Origin: Palsa-147 sp963771905
Lineage (GTDB): Bacteria > Acidobacteriota > Terriglobia > Acidiferrales > UBA7541
Direction: 5' to 3'
Assembly: GCA_963771905.1 (NCBI GenBank)
Contig: CAVYVI010000001.1
Location: forward strand, 62,001 to 126,000
Length of the DNA: 64,000 bases
Positions 29,661-39,020 of this stretch are shown in pieces (the stretch's first letter is position 1; every line of letters starts with the position of its first letter). A model generated the notes under the pieces. The model saw nothing but the letters and a program-made list of their open reading frames with translations. It was not told the origin of the DNA and ran no database searches. The position numbers and the translations under genes are program-made.

Positions 29661-31202
29661 ATGTCGACTCAGTTGTTTGCCACTAAGCCGCTGAAGCTGA
29701 TTATGGAAGAGTCGGCGGAAACGGGCGAGCATTCCCTGAAACGCGCGCTGGGTCCGACGAACCTCATTTCGTTGGGGATCGGCGCGATCATTGGCACGGG
29801 AATATTCGTCCTGACCGGCGCGGCCGCGGCTCAGTATGCCGGGCCGGCCATCGTCCTGGCGTTCATTTTGGCCGGAATCGCCTGTGTTTTCGCGGGACTC
29901 TGCTATGCCGAATTCGCGGCGATGATTCCCGTCGCTGGCTCCGCCTACACTTACGGCTATGCAACGCTCGGCGAAATCATCGCATGGATCATCGGTTGGG
30001 ACCTCATTCTCGAATACGCCTTCGGCGCCGCGACCGTGGCCTCGGGCTGGAGCGGCTATGTGATCAGCTTCCTGCAGGATTTCGGGATTCACATCCCACC
30101 GGCGATTGCGGGCACACCCGGAACTGAATTCGTCCTCTATCACAATCGGTGGGAGCTGCTGTCGCGGATCGGGATGACCTTGAAGCAAGCCGGCGTTGAC
30201 CCGGCATCGCTGCGACATGCCACGGGCATTTTCAATTTCGTGGCCTTTGCGGGCATCGCGCTTGTGACGGCGGTACTCGTCATCGGCATCAAGGAATCCG
30301 CGAACTTCAACTCGTTCATCGTCATCGTGAAGGTGTGCGTTTTGCTTGTTTTCCTGGGCTTGGGCGCAAATTACTTGTCGCACCACGCCGCTCAGGCATC
30401 CGCGAATTGGCATCCGTTCATTCCTCCCAATGAGGGCAAATTCGGTGCGTTCGGAATCTCGGGAATCGTTCGCGCGGCGGGAGTGATCTTCTTCGCATAC
30501 ATCGGCTTCGACGCGGTGTCGACAGCGGCGCAGGAGGCCAAGAATCCAAAGCGCGACATGCCCATCGGCATTCTCGGCTCGCTGGTCATTTGCACAATTC
30601 TTTACATTCTCGTCGCGGGAGTCCTTACGGGCCTGGTGAAGTACACCACGTTGAATGTGCCCGATCCGATCGCCATTGGAATCGACATGACCGGCGTGCG
30701 TTGGGGCAGCTTCCTGGTGAAACTCGGCGCCATCTGTGGACTCAGTAGCACGATGGTGGTCATGCTTCTCGGCCAATCACGCGTGTTCTTCTCGATGTCT
30801 TGTGACGGCCTACTTCCCAAGTGGGCCAGCACCATCCATCCGCGATTCCGGACGCCGTACCTTTCGTCGATTTTCGTGGGAATCTTTGTCGCGTTCTTTG
30901 CCTCGGTGATACCGATCGCAATCCTGGGCGAGTTGGTGAGCATCGGGACGCTGCTCGCATTCGTGATCGTTTGCGCGGGTGTTTGGGTTCTTCGGAGGCG
31001 GAGTCCGGAGCTGGCCCGGCCATTCCGGACGCCTTGGGTGCCGTTTGTTCCGATCATGGGTATGGGCGTCTCCCTACTCATGATGTTGGGACTTCCGGGC
31101 GACACCTGGATCCGGCTTGTCGTGTGGCTCATCATCGGCATGGTGTTGTATTACTTCTACGGACGGCATCACAGTCGCGTGCAAAGAGCGCTGAATCGCT
31201 GA
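29661..31202 (+). CDS. APC-superfamily (CAT/YfnA-like) amino-acid permease
   Basis: About 513 residues, 12 predicted membrane helices. The N-terminus RALGPTNLISLGIGAIIGTGIFVLTGAAA-type segment (GTGIF in helix 1) and FFAYIGFDAVSTAAQEAKNPKRDMP in helix 6 match the cationic-amino-acid-transporter-like branch. ATG at 29661 is chosen over longer forms because GGAGGCG precedes it. It is a distinct subfamily from the permease just upstream, so this is co-location and not a recent duplication. Substrate unknown. Confidence 0.9.
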   Translation: MSTQLFATKPLKLIMEESAETGEHSLKRALGPTNLISLGIGAIIGTGIFVLTGAAAAQYAGPAIVLAFILAGIACVFAGLCYAEFAAMIPVAGSAYTYGYATLGEIIAWIIGWDLILEYAFGAATVASGWSGYVISFLQDFGIHIPPAIAGTPGTEFVLYHNRWELLSRIGMTLKQAGVDPASLRHATGIFNFVAFAGIALVTAVLVIGIKESANFNSFIVIVKVCVLLVFLGLGANYLSHHAAQASANWHPFIPPNEGKFGAFGISGIVRAAGVIFFAYIGFDAVSTAAQEAKNPKRDMPIGILGSLVICTILYILVAGVLTGLVKYTTLNVPDPIAIGIDMTGVRWGSFLVKLGAICGLSSTMVVMLLGQSRVFFSMSCDGLLPKWASTIHPRFRTPYLSSIFVGIFVAFFASVIPIAILGELVSIGTLLAFVIVCAGVWVLRRRSPELARPFRTPWVPFVPIMGMGVSLLMMLGLPGDTWIRLVVWLIIGMVLYYFYGRHHSRVQRALNR

Positions 31203-31267
31203 AATCGGCGGCCTGACACGATTCGGACGTTGAGCGCGGGCGCCCGTCTGCGTCACAATGGGCGTGG

Positions 31268-33295
31268 ATGTCGCGCTTTTCCATTTTGCGGCTGCGGGCG
31301 TTCTGGCGGCGTGTGTCGCCGCTGGACATCGTCGTGCTCGGAATTATTGTGGCCTACGCGCTCGCGCGCGTCGCCCGCTCGATCGGTATCAGTTTTCCTT
31401 TCTCCGGCCTCCTGGGTTTGCTCTTCGTTCTGGCGCTGGCCTATTTTGTCTTTCGCCTCACGCCTTGGGTTCGCAATAAGCTGCTTTGGAGCCTTCGCAA
31501 CCGCCTAATCGTCGCGTACATTTTTATTGCCGTTGTGCCTGTGGTTCTACTGCTCACGATGGCTGGGGTCGCTTCCTATCTTTTGTACATGCAATTGGGT
31601 GCGCACATGCTCCGCGATGATGTGCAGGGGCAGATCAGCGCGCTTGAGGCGGCGTCGCAGGCCGTGAAGGTCTCCGTCGTGGACGAAGCGGCGGGAAAGT
31701 CTGTGACCGATCCAAGTTTGATTCTCACCCGGCCGAGCGTCGTTGCCGTCATCGCAGAAGAGTCGAGAGAATTGCCAGGCCTGAGCGTGCACGCGGATTC
31801 CACCCGCCGACTCCTTGAACGATCCGGTGGAGCTGGCGCCCGGAAATTCACGGGCATGGTGGAGTCGAGCGGGCAGCTATGGCTGCGTTGCACCACGCTG
31901 GTCGATGCCGGCCATTCGACATTTCCCCTGTCTCTATCGGTGCCGATCAGCTCGGACACGCTGGACGCGCTCAGCTCGGAGCTAGGTCCGATACATCTTA
32001 CGATCCTTCGGCCGGGAGGCGCTGCTCCAGCCCAGAGCCTGATGCTCGAGATCGATGGTCGCGATTATGTTCCCGCGGAAGAGATCGCGAGCCGACGCCG
32101 CTCTATTGGGCCGCGCGCGAACTGGGTTGACGCGGCGGTTACAGGAGGGCTTACGTGGGAGGCCATTCTTCTCAATTCCGAAACAGATGATCCGCAAACT
32201 GTGCCGGTCCTCGCTGCGTTTTCAGTGCGGCCTTCATCGCTCAATCGTCGGCTTTTTTCGTCGCTCGGCGCGATCGGTCCGCTTCTGACGTTTACGCTCG
32301 TTGTGACCGGCATTATCTTCCTCCTTCTCGAAGCCGCTGCGCTGGCAACCGGCGTTGTCCTCACGCGACGCATCACGAGCGCCGTTTCCGAGCTGTATCT
32401 CGCGACCCACTATGTTCGCCGCGGCGATTTCTCGCATCGCGTTCGCGTTCAGAAACGCGATCAGCTGGGCGTCCTCGGCGAATCGTTCAATGAGATGACA
32501 AGCTCCGTCGGCGAGCTGATCGAAGAGCAAAAGAAACGTCAGAAGCTCGAGAACGAGATCTCGATTGCGCAGGAAGTGCAGGCGCAACTCTTTCCGCAAA
32601 CGATACCGAAGGTCGAAGGCGTTGAAGTGGCGGCGATCTGCCGCGCCGCTCGCGTCGTCAGCGGCGACTACTACGATTTCATTCGGCTCGGTCCCCGGCG
32701 ACTCGGGATTGCGGTCGCGGACATCAGCGGGAAGGGAATTTCAGCCGCGTTGCTAATGGCCAGCCTGCAAGCTGCGCTTCGAAGCCAGGCGGTACTGGAT
32801 GGAACGGGCGGCACGGCGAATCTCGTCGCCCGTTTGAACACACACCTCTTCTACAACACTCTGGACGACCGCTACGCGACGTTTTTCTATGGGATCTATG
32901 ATTCGTTTACGCAGACGCTCGAATATACCAACGCAGGTCATTGCGCTCCATTTTTCGTAGTTGGGGACAAGATCACGAAGCTCGAGGTAGGAGGAACCGT
33001 CGTAGGACTGTTCGCCGATGCGTCCTACGTTTCCGATACGATCAAGGCGACTCCCGACAGTCTCCTGGTGGCGTTCAGTGATGGTTTGATCGAGCCCGAG
33101 AATGTCTATGGCGAGGAATTCGGTACGCAGCGGATGATGGACGAGGTCCTGCGACACCGCAATGCACCGCTCGACAAGTTGGCCGCGAATCTCATCGATG
33201 CCGCCGAGCAATGGAGCGGAACGGCGGAGCAAGCGGACGACATGACGGTCGTCGTGGCGCGGCTGGATATCGCGGGCGCCGGGCAATCGAGCTAG
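31268..33295 (+). CDS. membrane-bound RsbU/SpoIIE-type PP2C phosphatase with HAMP domain
   Basis: 675 residues. Membrane helices lie near residues 20-60 and 80-110, then a roughly 220-residue extracytoplasmic sensor region, another helix near 335-365 and a HAMP domain (LTRRITSAVSELYLATHYVRRGDF). The C-terminus is a SpoIIE/RsbU phosphatase: VSGDYYDFI, IAVADISGKGISAALLMA, YTNAGHCAPF, VAFSDGLIEP and ADDMTVVVARL hold the metal-binding aspartates. Such enzymes dephosphorylate anti-anti-sigma factors. No STAS or anti-sigma kinase gene is adjacent, so its target lies elsewhere. Confidence 0.92.
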   Translation: MSRFSILRLRAFWRRVSPLDIVVLGIIVAYALARVARSIGISFPFSGLLGLLFVLALAYFVFRLTPWVRNKLLWSLRNRLIVAYIFIAVVPVVLLLTMAGVASYLLYMQLGAHMLRDDVQGQISALEAASQAVKVSVVDEAAGKSVTDPSLILTRPSVVAVIAEESRELPGLSVHADSTRRLLERSGGAGARKFTGMVESSGQLWLRCTTLVDAGHSTFPLSLSVPISSDTLDALSSELGPIHLTILRPGGAAPAQSLMLEIDGRDYVPAEEIASRRRSIGPRANWVDAAVTGGLTWEAILLNSETDDPQTVPVLAAFSVRPSSLNRRLFSSLGAIGPLLTFTLVVTGIIFLLLEAAALATGVVLTRRITSAVSELYLATHYVRRGDFSHRVRVQKRDQLGVLGESFNEMTSSVGELIEEQKKRQKLENEISIAQEVQAQLFPQTIPKVEGVEVAAICRAARVVSGDYYDFIRLGPRRLGIAVADISGKGISAALLMASLQAALRSQAVLDGTGGTANLVARLNTHLFYNTLDDRYATFFYGIYDSFTQTLEYTNAGHCAPFFVVGDKITKLEVGGTVVGLFADASYVSDTIKATPDSLLVAFSDGLIEPENVYGEEFGTQRMMDEVLRHRNAPLDKLAANLIDAAEQWSGTAEQADDMTVVVARLDIAGAGQSS

Positions 33296-33352
33296 GGCGG
33301 ACTCCCTGTTTCACTTATACTTGCGGATTCACTTTTCTCGGGAGGATGCAGC

Positions 33353-34096
33353 GTGCCTCTTCGGCAGCGGACGGCTCTGATCACAGGCGGCAGCCGAGGT
33401 ATCGGCAAAGGCGTGGCCCTTGGACTCGCGCAGGCTGGCGTTCGCGTGGCAATATCCTATCGCTCGAACAAGGCTGCAGCGCAAAATACACTACGGCAGC
33501 TGCAATCTCTAGGTGCGGAATGCTTCGCCGTGGAAGCCGACGTAACCGACTCGTCGAAGGTGCAGTTCCTTGTCGACTCCGTGGTGGAGCGCTTCGGCCG
33601 GCTCGAGATTTTGGTAAACAACGTCGGAATGTTCAATTGGAAGCCGGTGATTGAGACGACGCACGCTGAATGGTATCAGGTCCTTTCATCGAATCTTCTA
33701 AGCGCGTTTTATATGAGCAAGGCGGTTCTCTCGGTCATGCGCCGCCAGCATTGGGGCCGAATCATCAACATGGGCGCCGTAGGCGCGGAGCGCGCCTTCG
33801 GCCAGGCCACGATTTCCGCGTACGCTGCCGCCAAGGCCGCTGTCGTCGCTTTCTCGCGCTCTCTCGCTGTCGAAGAAGCCCGGCACGGTATCACGGTGAA
33901 TGTCATCAATCCATCGAACGTCGACGAGAAAGAACTGACGCTCGACGAGGCGCGCAAGATCCGCGACACGCGGTCGCCGATCGGGCGCCCGCCATCCGCG
34001 GAAGATGTTTCGGCAGCCGTGAAATTCTTCGCGAGCGATGAAGCCGATTACATTACCGGGCAAGTCCTCAGCGTCAGCGGCGGATGGATGCTGTGA
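33353..34096 (+). CDS. short-chain dehydrogenase/reductase (FabG-like)
   Basis: 247 residues, classical SDR Rossmann fold: ALITGGSRGIGKGVA cofactor loop, LVNNVGMFNW and the YxxxK pair in SAYAAAKAA (Y157, K161). After IIN at the usual catalytic-serine position there is MGA, so the serine seems replaced by alanine (A142), with two or three extra residues before the tyrosine. The C-terminus GQVLSVSGGWML is FabG-like. GTG start at 33353, preceded by GGGAGG. Stand-alone gene; substrate unknown. Confidence 0.88.
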   Translation: MPLRQRTALITGGSRGIGKGVALGLAQAGVRVAISYRSNKAAAQNTLRQLQSLGAECFAVEADVTDSSKVQFLVDSVVERFGRLEILVNNVGMFNWKPVIETTHAEWYQVLSSNLLSAFYMSKAVLSVMRRQHWGRIINMGAVGAERAFGQATISAYAAAKAAVVAFSRSLAVEEARHGITVNVINPSNVDEKELTLDEARKIRDTRSPIGRPPSAEDVSAAVKFFASDEADYITGQVLSVSGGWML

Positions 34097-34173
34097 CGGC
34101 TTGGCTTTGCGTCGTGCCCGTTCTCCCGATTTCTTCGCGCGTATCGTTGGTTTGACTTTATGAGTCTGAGTTC

Positions 34174-35769
34174 ATGAAAGTCCTCACAGCGGCGCAGATG
34201 CGAGAAGTCGACCGCCTCTCAACCGAGCGTTTCGGAATCCCAGGTTTGCAGCTTATGGAAAACGCCGGTAACCGTGTGGTTGAGTTTCTCGAGCAGAACT
34301 TCCGCGAGCCACGGCGGAGCTGCGTCTTCGTCGTCAGCGGAAAGGGAAATAATGGCGGGGATGGACTGGTGGTTGCGCGACTTCTTCAGGAACGCGGCGT
34401 CCGGCCGGTCGCGGTACTCTGCGGCGATCCCAACGAGGTACGCGGCGACGCCTCGGCGAATCTGGACCGCTATCGGCGTTCAGGCGGGGAGCTAATCCTC
34501 GCGACGAATGCAAGCGAGTGGGCACCGATGAAGACGCGACTCGCTCAAGCGGATATCATCGTCGATGCGCTTCTGGGGACCGGTTTGCGGGGTCCTGTCG
34601 AGGGTTGGCTCGCTGATGTCGTCGCCGATCTGAACGCGGTTGGGAAAAAGTCCAGGATCATTGCGGTCGATATTCCTTCGGGTCTTTCGGCGGATTCCGG
34701 CGAGGTTGCGGGGCCCGCGGTGGACGCAGAGGCCACCGTCACGTTTACGGCGCCCAAGATCGGCGAACTGTTGTATCCGGCGTCGTCCAGGGTTGGACAT
34801 CTGGAGGTCGTTTCCATCGGATCTCCACGTGCGCTAATCGACGAATGCTCGGATTCCAATTTGCGTTGGCTCGAGCCGGCGGAATTCTTGGGGCTCCGCT
34901 TTCGTCGAAAGGCGGATGCAAACAAGGGAAACTTTGGGCACGCGTTGGTTACTGCGGGCTCGGTCGGTAAGTCAGGTGCGGCCGTGATGGCGGGCTGGGC
35001 CGCGTTACGCGCGGGCGCCGGACTCGTTACCGTCGCTGCGCCGGATGACTGCGTTCCGGTCATCGGCGCCCACACGCCCGAGATGATGACGGAGCCATTA
35101 GCGTCAACCGAAGCTGGGACGCTGGGCCTGCGAAGTCTCGAATACAATGTGTTCACAAACGTTTTGCGCGGTAAATCGATTCTCGCGATGGGGCCGGGCC
35201 TGACGACGTATGCGGAGACGCAGCAATTTGTCCGCAACGTCGTACGTGATTCCGGGATTCCACTGGTTCTCGATGCGGACGGGTTGAATGCGTTCGCAGG
35301 TCGGAGCGCCGAACTCGCGGGGCACTCGGCGCCTGAAATGGTCATCACGCCACATCCGGGCGAAATGGCTCGTCTGCTTGGAACTTCGATTTCCCAGGTT
35401 CAGGCAAATCGACTCGAAGTAGCTCGCAAAGGGGCAGTCGATTGGAAGACGGCTGTCGTGCTTAAAGGGCATCAGACCGTTATCGCGTCACCCGACGGCC
35501 GTGCTTGGATCAATTCGACAGGCAATCCGGGCATGGCGAAGGCGGGGAGCGGCGATGTGCTGACCGGGATGCTCGCGGGAATTCTTGCGCAGCATGGTTC
35601 ATCCAATTGGTATGACGGGATATGCCTCGCGGTCTACCTGCACGGTCTCGCAGGCGATATTGCGGCGCGGGAAATCGGCGAAATATCGATGATGGCGACG
35701 GACTTGATCAGCGCGATCCCGCGCGCCTACGCGCACCTCCTCGCTGAGCTGGATCATGTCGAGCGTTGA
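34174..35769 (+). CDS. nnr: bifunctional NAD(P)HX epimerase / ADP-dependent dehydratase
   Basis: Repairs hydrated NAD(P)H. 531 residues with two fused domains: the YjeF_N epimerase (GNNGGDGLVVARLL, DALLGTGLRGPVEG, VDIPSGLSADSG, residues 1-220) and the ribokinase-like dehydratase (KGNFGHALVTAGS, GAAVMAGWAALRAGAGLVTVA, AMGPGL, VLDADGLNAF, HPGEMARLLG, NSTGNPGMAKAGSGDVLTG). It overlaps tsaE by 14 bases, an arrangement also seen in E. coli (yjeF-tsaE). Confidence 0.95.
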   Translation: MKVLTAAQMREVDRLSTERFGIPGLQLMENAGNRVVEFLEQNFREPRRSCVFVVSGKGNNGGDGLVVARLLQERGVRPVAVLCGDPNEVRGDASANLDRYRRSGGELILATNASEWAPMKTRLAQADIIVDALLGTGLRGPVEGWLADVVADLNAVGKKSRIIAVDIPSGLSADSGEVAGPAVDAEATVTFTAPKIGELLYPASSRVGHLEVVSIGSPRALIDECSDSNLRWLEPAEFLGLRFRRKADANKGNFGHALVTAGSVGKSGAAVMAGWAALRAGAGLVTVAAPDDCVPVIGAHTPEMMTEPLASTEAGTLGLRSLEYNVFTNVLRGKSILAMGPGLTTYAETQQFVRNVVRDSGIPLVLDADGLNAFAGRSAELAGHSAPEMVITPHPGEMARLLGTSISQVQANRLEVARKGAVDWKTAVVLKGHQTVIASPDGRAWINSTGNPGMAKAGSGDVLTGMLAGILAQHGSSNWYDGICLAVYLHGLAGDIAAREIGEISMMATDLISAIPRAYAHLLAELDHVER

Positions 35770-36205
35770 TTGGATCACTCGTTCGGCAGAGGAGACGATT
35801 CGCCACGGGAGCGAACTGGGAACTCGACTTGCGCCGCCGGTATTAATATTGCTTTCAGGTGAGCTCGGCGCTGGAAAAACGACACTGACGAAGGGACTTG
35901 TCACCGGCCTCGGCGCCGCGCGAGAAGAGGATGTCACCAGCCCGACGTTTACGCTCGTCCACAATTATCACAACGGCGTCCGCGTCTATCACATCGATCT
36001 CTACCGAGTCGGAGATTTTCACGATTTCGAAACGTTGGGTGTCGAAGACCTTTTCGCCGAGCCCGCGATCGTCATCATCGAATGGCCGGACAAAATGACG
36101 ATACGCACGGACTGGCCTGTCTTGCGCATCGCGCTCGAGCACGTGGATGAAAGCACGCGGCGCATTCACATCTCCGATCCATCTGACATCCTGCCTGTCA
36201 TTTGA
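35756..36205 (+). CDS. tsaE: tRNA threonylcarbamoyladenosine biosynthesis ATPase TsaE
   Basis: P-loop ATPase that supports TsaB-TsaD in making t6A at position 37 of ANN-decoding tRNAs. 149 residues with Walker A LSGELGAGKTTLTKGL (residues 34-49), SPTFTLVHNY, VYHIDLYRV and VIIEWPDK, all typical. It starts inside the end of the NAD(P)HX repair gene. tsaB and tsaD are not in the window. Confidence 0.95.
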   Translation: MSSVDWITRSAEETIRHGSELGTRLAPPVLILLSGELGAGKTTLTKGLVTGLGAAREEDVTSPTFTLVHNYHNGVRVYHIDLYRVGDFHDFETLGVEDLFAEPAIVIIEWPDKMTIRTDWPVLRIALEHVDESTRRIHISDPSDILPVI

Positions 36206-36452
36206 GCCAGCGTGATACTTCGCCGACGAGTTCCGCCACCAGTGGCCAGAGGAACGCGGTAAGCACGACCACGGCTACTGCGAGCCGAGCTAGCGGCAGT
36301 GTTGGCCGGATGGTTCTCTCGGAAGCGTGGCGCTGGCAAAGTCCCTCAGTTAAGGCCGAACGAGTGCGGCGCTTGCCGTTGCGTCCCAGGTAGAGACATA
36401 TCCCGGTGTACCTCGCGGGAGATGACTCGCCATTAACCGGTTGGACTCTCAC
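36198..36452 (-). CDS. possible small tail-anchored membrane protein
   Basis: An 84-codon frame on the minus strand starting with GTG, preceded by GGGGGAGG 7 bases upstream. The N-terminal half is basic and unremarkable. The C-terminal 25 residues hold one hydrophobic segment (LAVAVVVLTAFLWPLVAELV) ending in a short charged tail. It overlaps tsaE by 8 bases. Without homologues it could be chance; the ribosome site and the helix at the C-terminus are the only support. Otherwise this stretch (36206-36509) has no gene. Confidence 0.3.
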   Translation of the reverse strand: MRVQPVNGESSPARYTGICLYLGRNGKRRTRSALTEGLCQRHASERTIRPTLPLARLAVAVVVLTAFLWPLVAELVGEVSRWLK

Positions 36453-36454
36453 GG

Positions 36455-36482
36455 TTGCGCCTCCCCCTCATTCTGCTACATT
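36455..36482 (+). promoter_or_regulatory. weak candidate promoter for the cyclase-like gene
   Basis: TTGCGC (36455-36460), a 16-base spacer and TACATT (36477-36482), about 28 bases before the ATG at 36510. Both hexamers deviate from consensus. Confidence 0.3.
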
Positions 36483-36509
36483 GAAAATTCAGCTTCCAGA
36501 TCAACGAAA

Positions 36510-38987
36510 ATGGCAGACGTGCCGATTACGCTCTCTCCAACCCATCCGGCCCGGATGAAGCTCGAGCCATATTTGGTCGAAATTCGGATTCAATCGCTCA
36601 GTCTGGGCGTCGACAACATCCATTACGACGTATTCCTCAGTCCGAAATTCGTCGAATTCGCCCGGAAATACCTGCTCGACGCCGTCCGCCAGGCAGCAAA
36701 CCTGAATCTTTTCTGGGGGCAGGGCCGCAAGTCGTCGATGCCGGAGACAGCAGCGTTTCGCAAGCAGCTCTCCGCACTGCTCCAAATCTCGTTGACGCGT
36801 GCCAAGTTCGCGCAAAATATCGAGGTCGATCTCCTGAACCGTCTGGCAGTCCTCAAATTTCTTGTCACCGAGATCGGCAATCAGCTTTCAAGCCTCGTTG
36901 TGGAGTGCAAGGATTGGATTCACTCCCGCGGGGTGCATTTCGAGCACAGTGAGCAGGCTCACGTGATGCGCGCGCGGATTGCCGAGTTGCAGGCTGATCG
37001 TAAGAGCATTTATCGCCAGGTCAGCCAATCGCTATTCCAGATTCTCCGCGATCTCGACGAGAACACGCTCTCGAAGTCACGCCGGGCGCTGTTCGGTGAT
37101 GAATTCACGGAACTCTACGATTTCTTTAAGAATCGGCTGCTGTTTGTCGAGGGAGGAAACGACGAATACCTCTTTCTTGAACACTATGTCCTTCTGGGCA
37201 ATTTCATTCACGATCCCGACCGTTTCGAGATCTTTGATGAACTCCTGATCGATTTCGTCCGCGATTTCGTTCTCGCCGATGACAACGCGGGAGAGCTAAG
37301 CCGCAGTCAGAAGACTTACGAGCGCCTCGTCGAGCAAGCCCGGTCGTTGCGATCGGAATTGTTGCGCTTGGACGAAGAGCAGGAGGAATTGCGGCGGAAG
37401 ACCGGTAGCGCTGACGATTTGTTCAGCTGGCCCTGGAAGCGCCGCGGCGGCGTGGCCGAAAATCAGGGCGAGGCGGCCGATCTAAAGAATCGTGCTGCGG
37501 CACTCGAAAATAATCTCGAAGAACTCGGACCAACCATCGAGGCTGCCAAGCAAAGGGCGGAGTTTCTGACCGATGAATATCGGGGGCGAATCGGCAATTG
37601 CTTGAACGAGCCCGAGAACGTCCGGCGCCTTTTTGATTCGCAATCGCCGGGCGGCGAAGGAGAAGCGCCGCCGGAAATCCGTGGCCGCCTGTTGCAGGAG
37701 TGGGTCAACCGGCTCGAGGAGCGCGATCTTCTCGTACACGTGCTCGCGGGCTATGAACTGCGGAAGATTTATCGCGACTATTGCCCGCCCGTACACTTGC
37801 AGCAGCTGAAGAAGGCGCTCGTAGTGCGCGAAGATACCAAGCGTGTCGAGCAGATTCTGGAACAATTTCCCGCACGAAAGTTCTCGCTGAAACGGCTCGA
37901 CGATGCCGCGCGCGCCATTCGCAGGTTCACGCCGGAGGAAACCCGGGTCATCGCCCTTCAATTTGCCGAGGATCTTTCGCGTCTACGCCGCGATCGACAC
38001 AATTATCAGCATGTGTCCGCTTGGATGGAGCGCGTCAATCTGGTGCGTTCCGACCACTCGCGCGAACTCTCGCGCGTCAATAACAGCCTATACGACCTCG
38101 TTTTTACCGAGGAGGCGCGGAAGGAAGATGATCCAGTAATCTCCCACGCAGTCATCAAGGCCGACGTGCGCGGCTCGACCGGAATCACAAAGGATCTGCT
38201 CGCGCGCGGCTTGAATCCCGCGTCGCACTTCAGCATGAATCTCCACGAACCGGTGAAGAAGCTTCTGGATCGTCACGGCGCTGCGAGAGTCTTTATCGAA
38301 GGCGACGCCATTATTCTCGCTATCTATGAGACGGAGGCGACGCGCGCCACCCAGCGAGCCGTTGCAAAGGCCTGCGTCCTCGCGCGGGAGATCCTGGCGA
38401 CGACCCAGGCCTATAACTCCCGCGCTGAATCCACCGACTTGCCGCGGCTGGAACTCGGTATTGGCGTTGCATTCCAGAATTCCGCCCCGTCACTTTGGAT
38501 GGATGGCGATTCGCGCATCATGATTTCGAAGGCGCTGAATCTTTCGGATCGCTTGTCGAGCTGTTCAAAAATGGCGCGTCGCCTCTTCGCGCAAAATCCC
38601 TCTCCCTTCAATGTTTTTCTGTTGCAAACGTTGATGGAAGATGCCGCCGAAGATGAAGGTGAGGAGCTCTTAGTGCGCTTCAACATGAACGGCATCGAGT
38701 TGAATGAAGAGGGTTTTCAAAAGCTCTCCGAGGAAATCTCGCTGACGCCTTTGGGAGGAACGTTTCCGTTACCGTGGGGTAAGGAGCGAGTGCAGCTCTA
38801 TTTCGGCGAGTTGCCGCTCGACAACGCGCTCGAGCCAATTGTCATTCGCAAAGGTTCCGTGCGGCAGTTGCTCCCCGGCGCGCAGATTGGCAATCCCGGG
38901 CCGCGGTCCTACTACGAAGTTTGTACCCATCCCAAGCTGCTCGAAATCGCTCGCAAAAAAATGGCCGAGATGTCGCCGAAGAGTTGA
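36510..38987 (+). CDS. large soluble protein with C-terminal class III nucleotidyl cyclase-like domain
   Basis: 825 residues. Residues 1-540 are mostly helical with no recognised domain and no membrane segment; a coiled coil lies around residues 265-375. Residues about 545-700 resemble a class III adenylate/guanylate cyclase core: VIKADVRGST (metal Asp D552), RVFIEGDAIILAIYE (second metal Asp D599), LELGIGVAF, and KALNLSDRL matching the N-x3-R transition-state pair (N677, R681). A C-terminal extension of about 120 residues follows. The likely activity, cyclic nucleotide synthesis, is inferred from these residues only. ATG at 36510 is preferred over an earlier frame opening at 36441. Confidence 0.7.
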   Translation: MADVPITLSPTHPARMKLEPYLVEIRIQSLSLGVDNIHYDVFLSPKFVEFARKYLLDAVRQAANLNLFWGQGRKSSMPETAAFRKQLSALLQISLTRAKFAQNIEVDLLNRLAVLKFLVTEIGNQLSSLVVECKDWIHSRGVHFEHSEQAHVMRARIAELQADRKSIYRQVSQSLFQILRDLDENTLSKSRRALFGDEFTELYDFFKNRLLFVEGGNDEYLFLEHYVLLGNFIHDPDRFEIFDELLIDFVRDFVLADDNAGELSRSQKTYERLVEQARSLRSELLRLDEEQEELRRKTGSADDLFSWPWKRRGGVAENQGEAADLKNRAAALENNLEELGPTIEAAKQRAEFLTDEYRGRIGNCLNEPENVRRLFDSQSPGGEGEAPPEIRGRLLQEWVNRLEERDLLVHVLAGYELRKIYRDYCPPVHLQQLKKALVVREDTKRVEQILEQFPARKFSLKRLDDAARAIRRFTPEETRVIALQFAEDLSRLRRDRHNYQHVSAWMERVNLVRSDHSRELSRVNNSLYDLVFTEEARKEDDPVISHAVIKADVRGSTGITKDLLARGLNPASHFSMNLHEPVKKLLDRHGAARVFIEGDAIILAIYETEATRATQRAVAKACVLAREILATTQAYNSRAESTDLPRLELGIGVAFQNSAPSLWMDGDSRIMISKALNLSDRLSSCSKMARRLFAQNPSPFNVFLLQTLMEDAAEDEGEELLVRFNMNGIELNEEGFQKLSEEISLTPLGGTFPLPWGKERVQLYFGELPLDNALEPIVIRKGSVRQLLPGAQIGNPGPRSYYEVCTHPKLLEIARKKMAEMSPKS

Positions 38988-39013
38988 ATCGCCGTTCGCC
39001 AGCCGCCTATACT
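38984..39013 (+). promoter_or_regulatory. promoter of the selenocysteine tRNA gene
   Basis: TTGAAT (38984-38989), 18-base spacer, TATACT (39008-39013). The predicted start is at about 39020-39021, exactly the tRNA 5' end. The -35 box overlaps the stop codon of the upstream gene. Confidence 0.55.
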
Positions 39014-39020
39014 CCTGAAC

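Noticed and set aside
29541..30776. 411-codon minus-strand frame opposite the second permease
   Set aside because: Composition is Asp/Arg/His-rich without folds or motifs; the plus-strand permease is certain.
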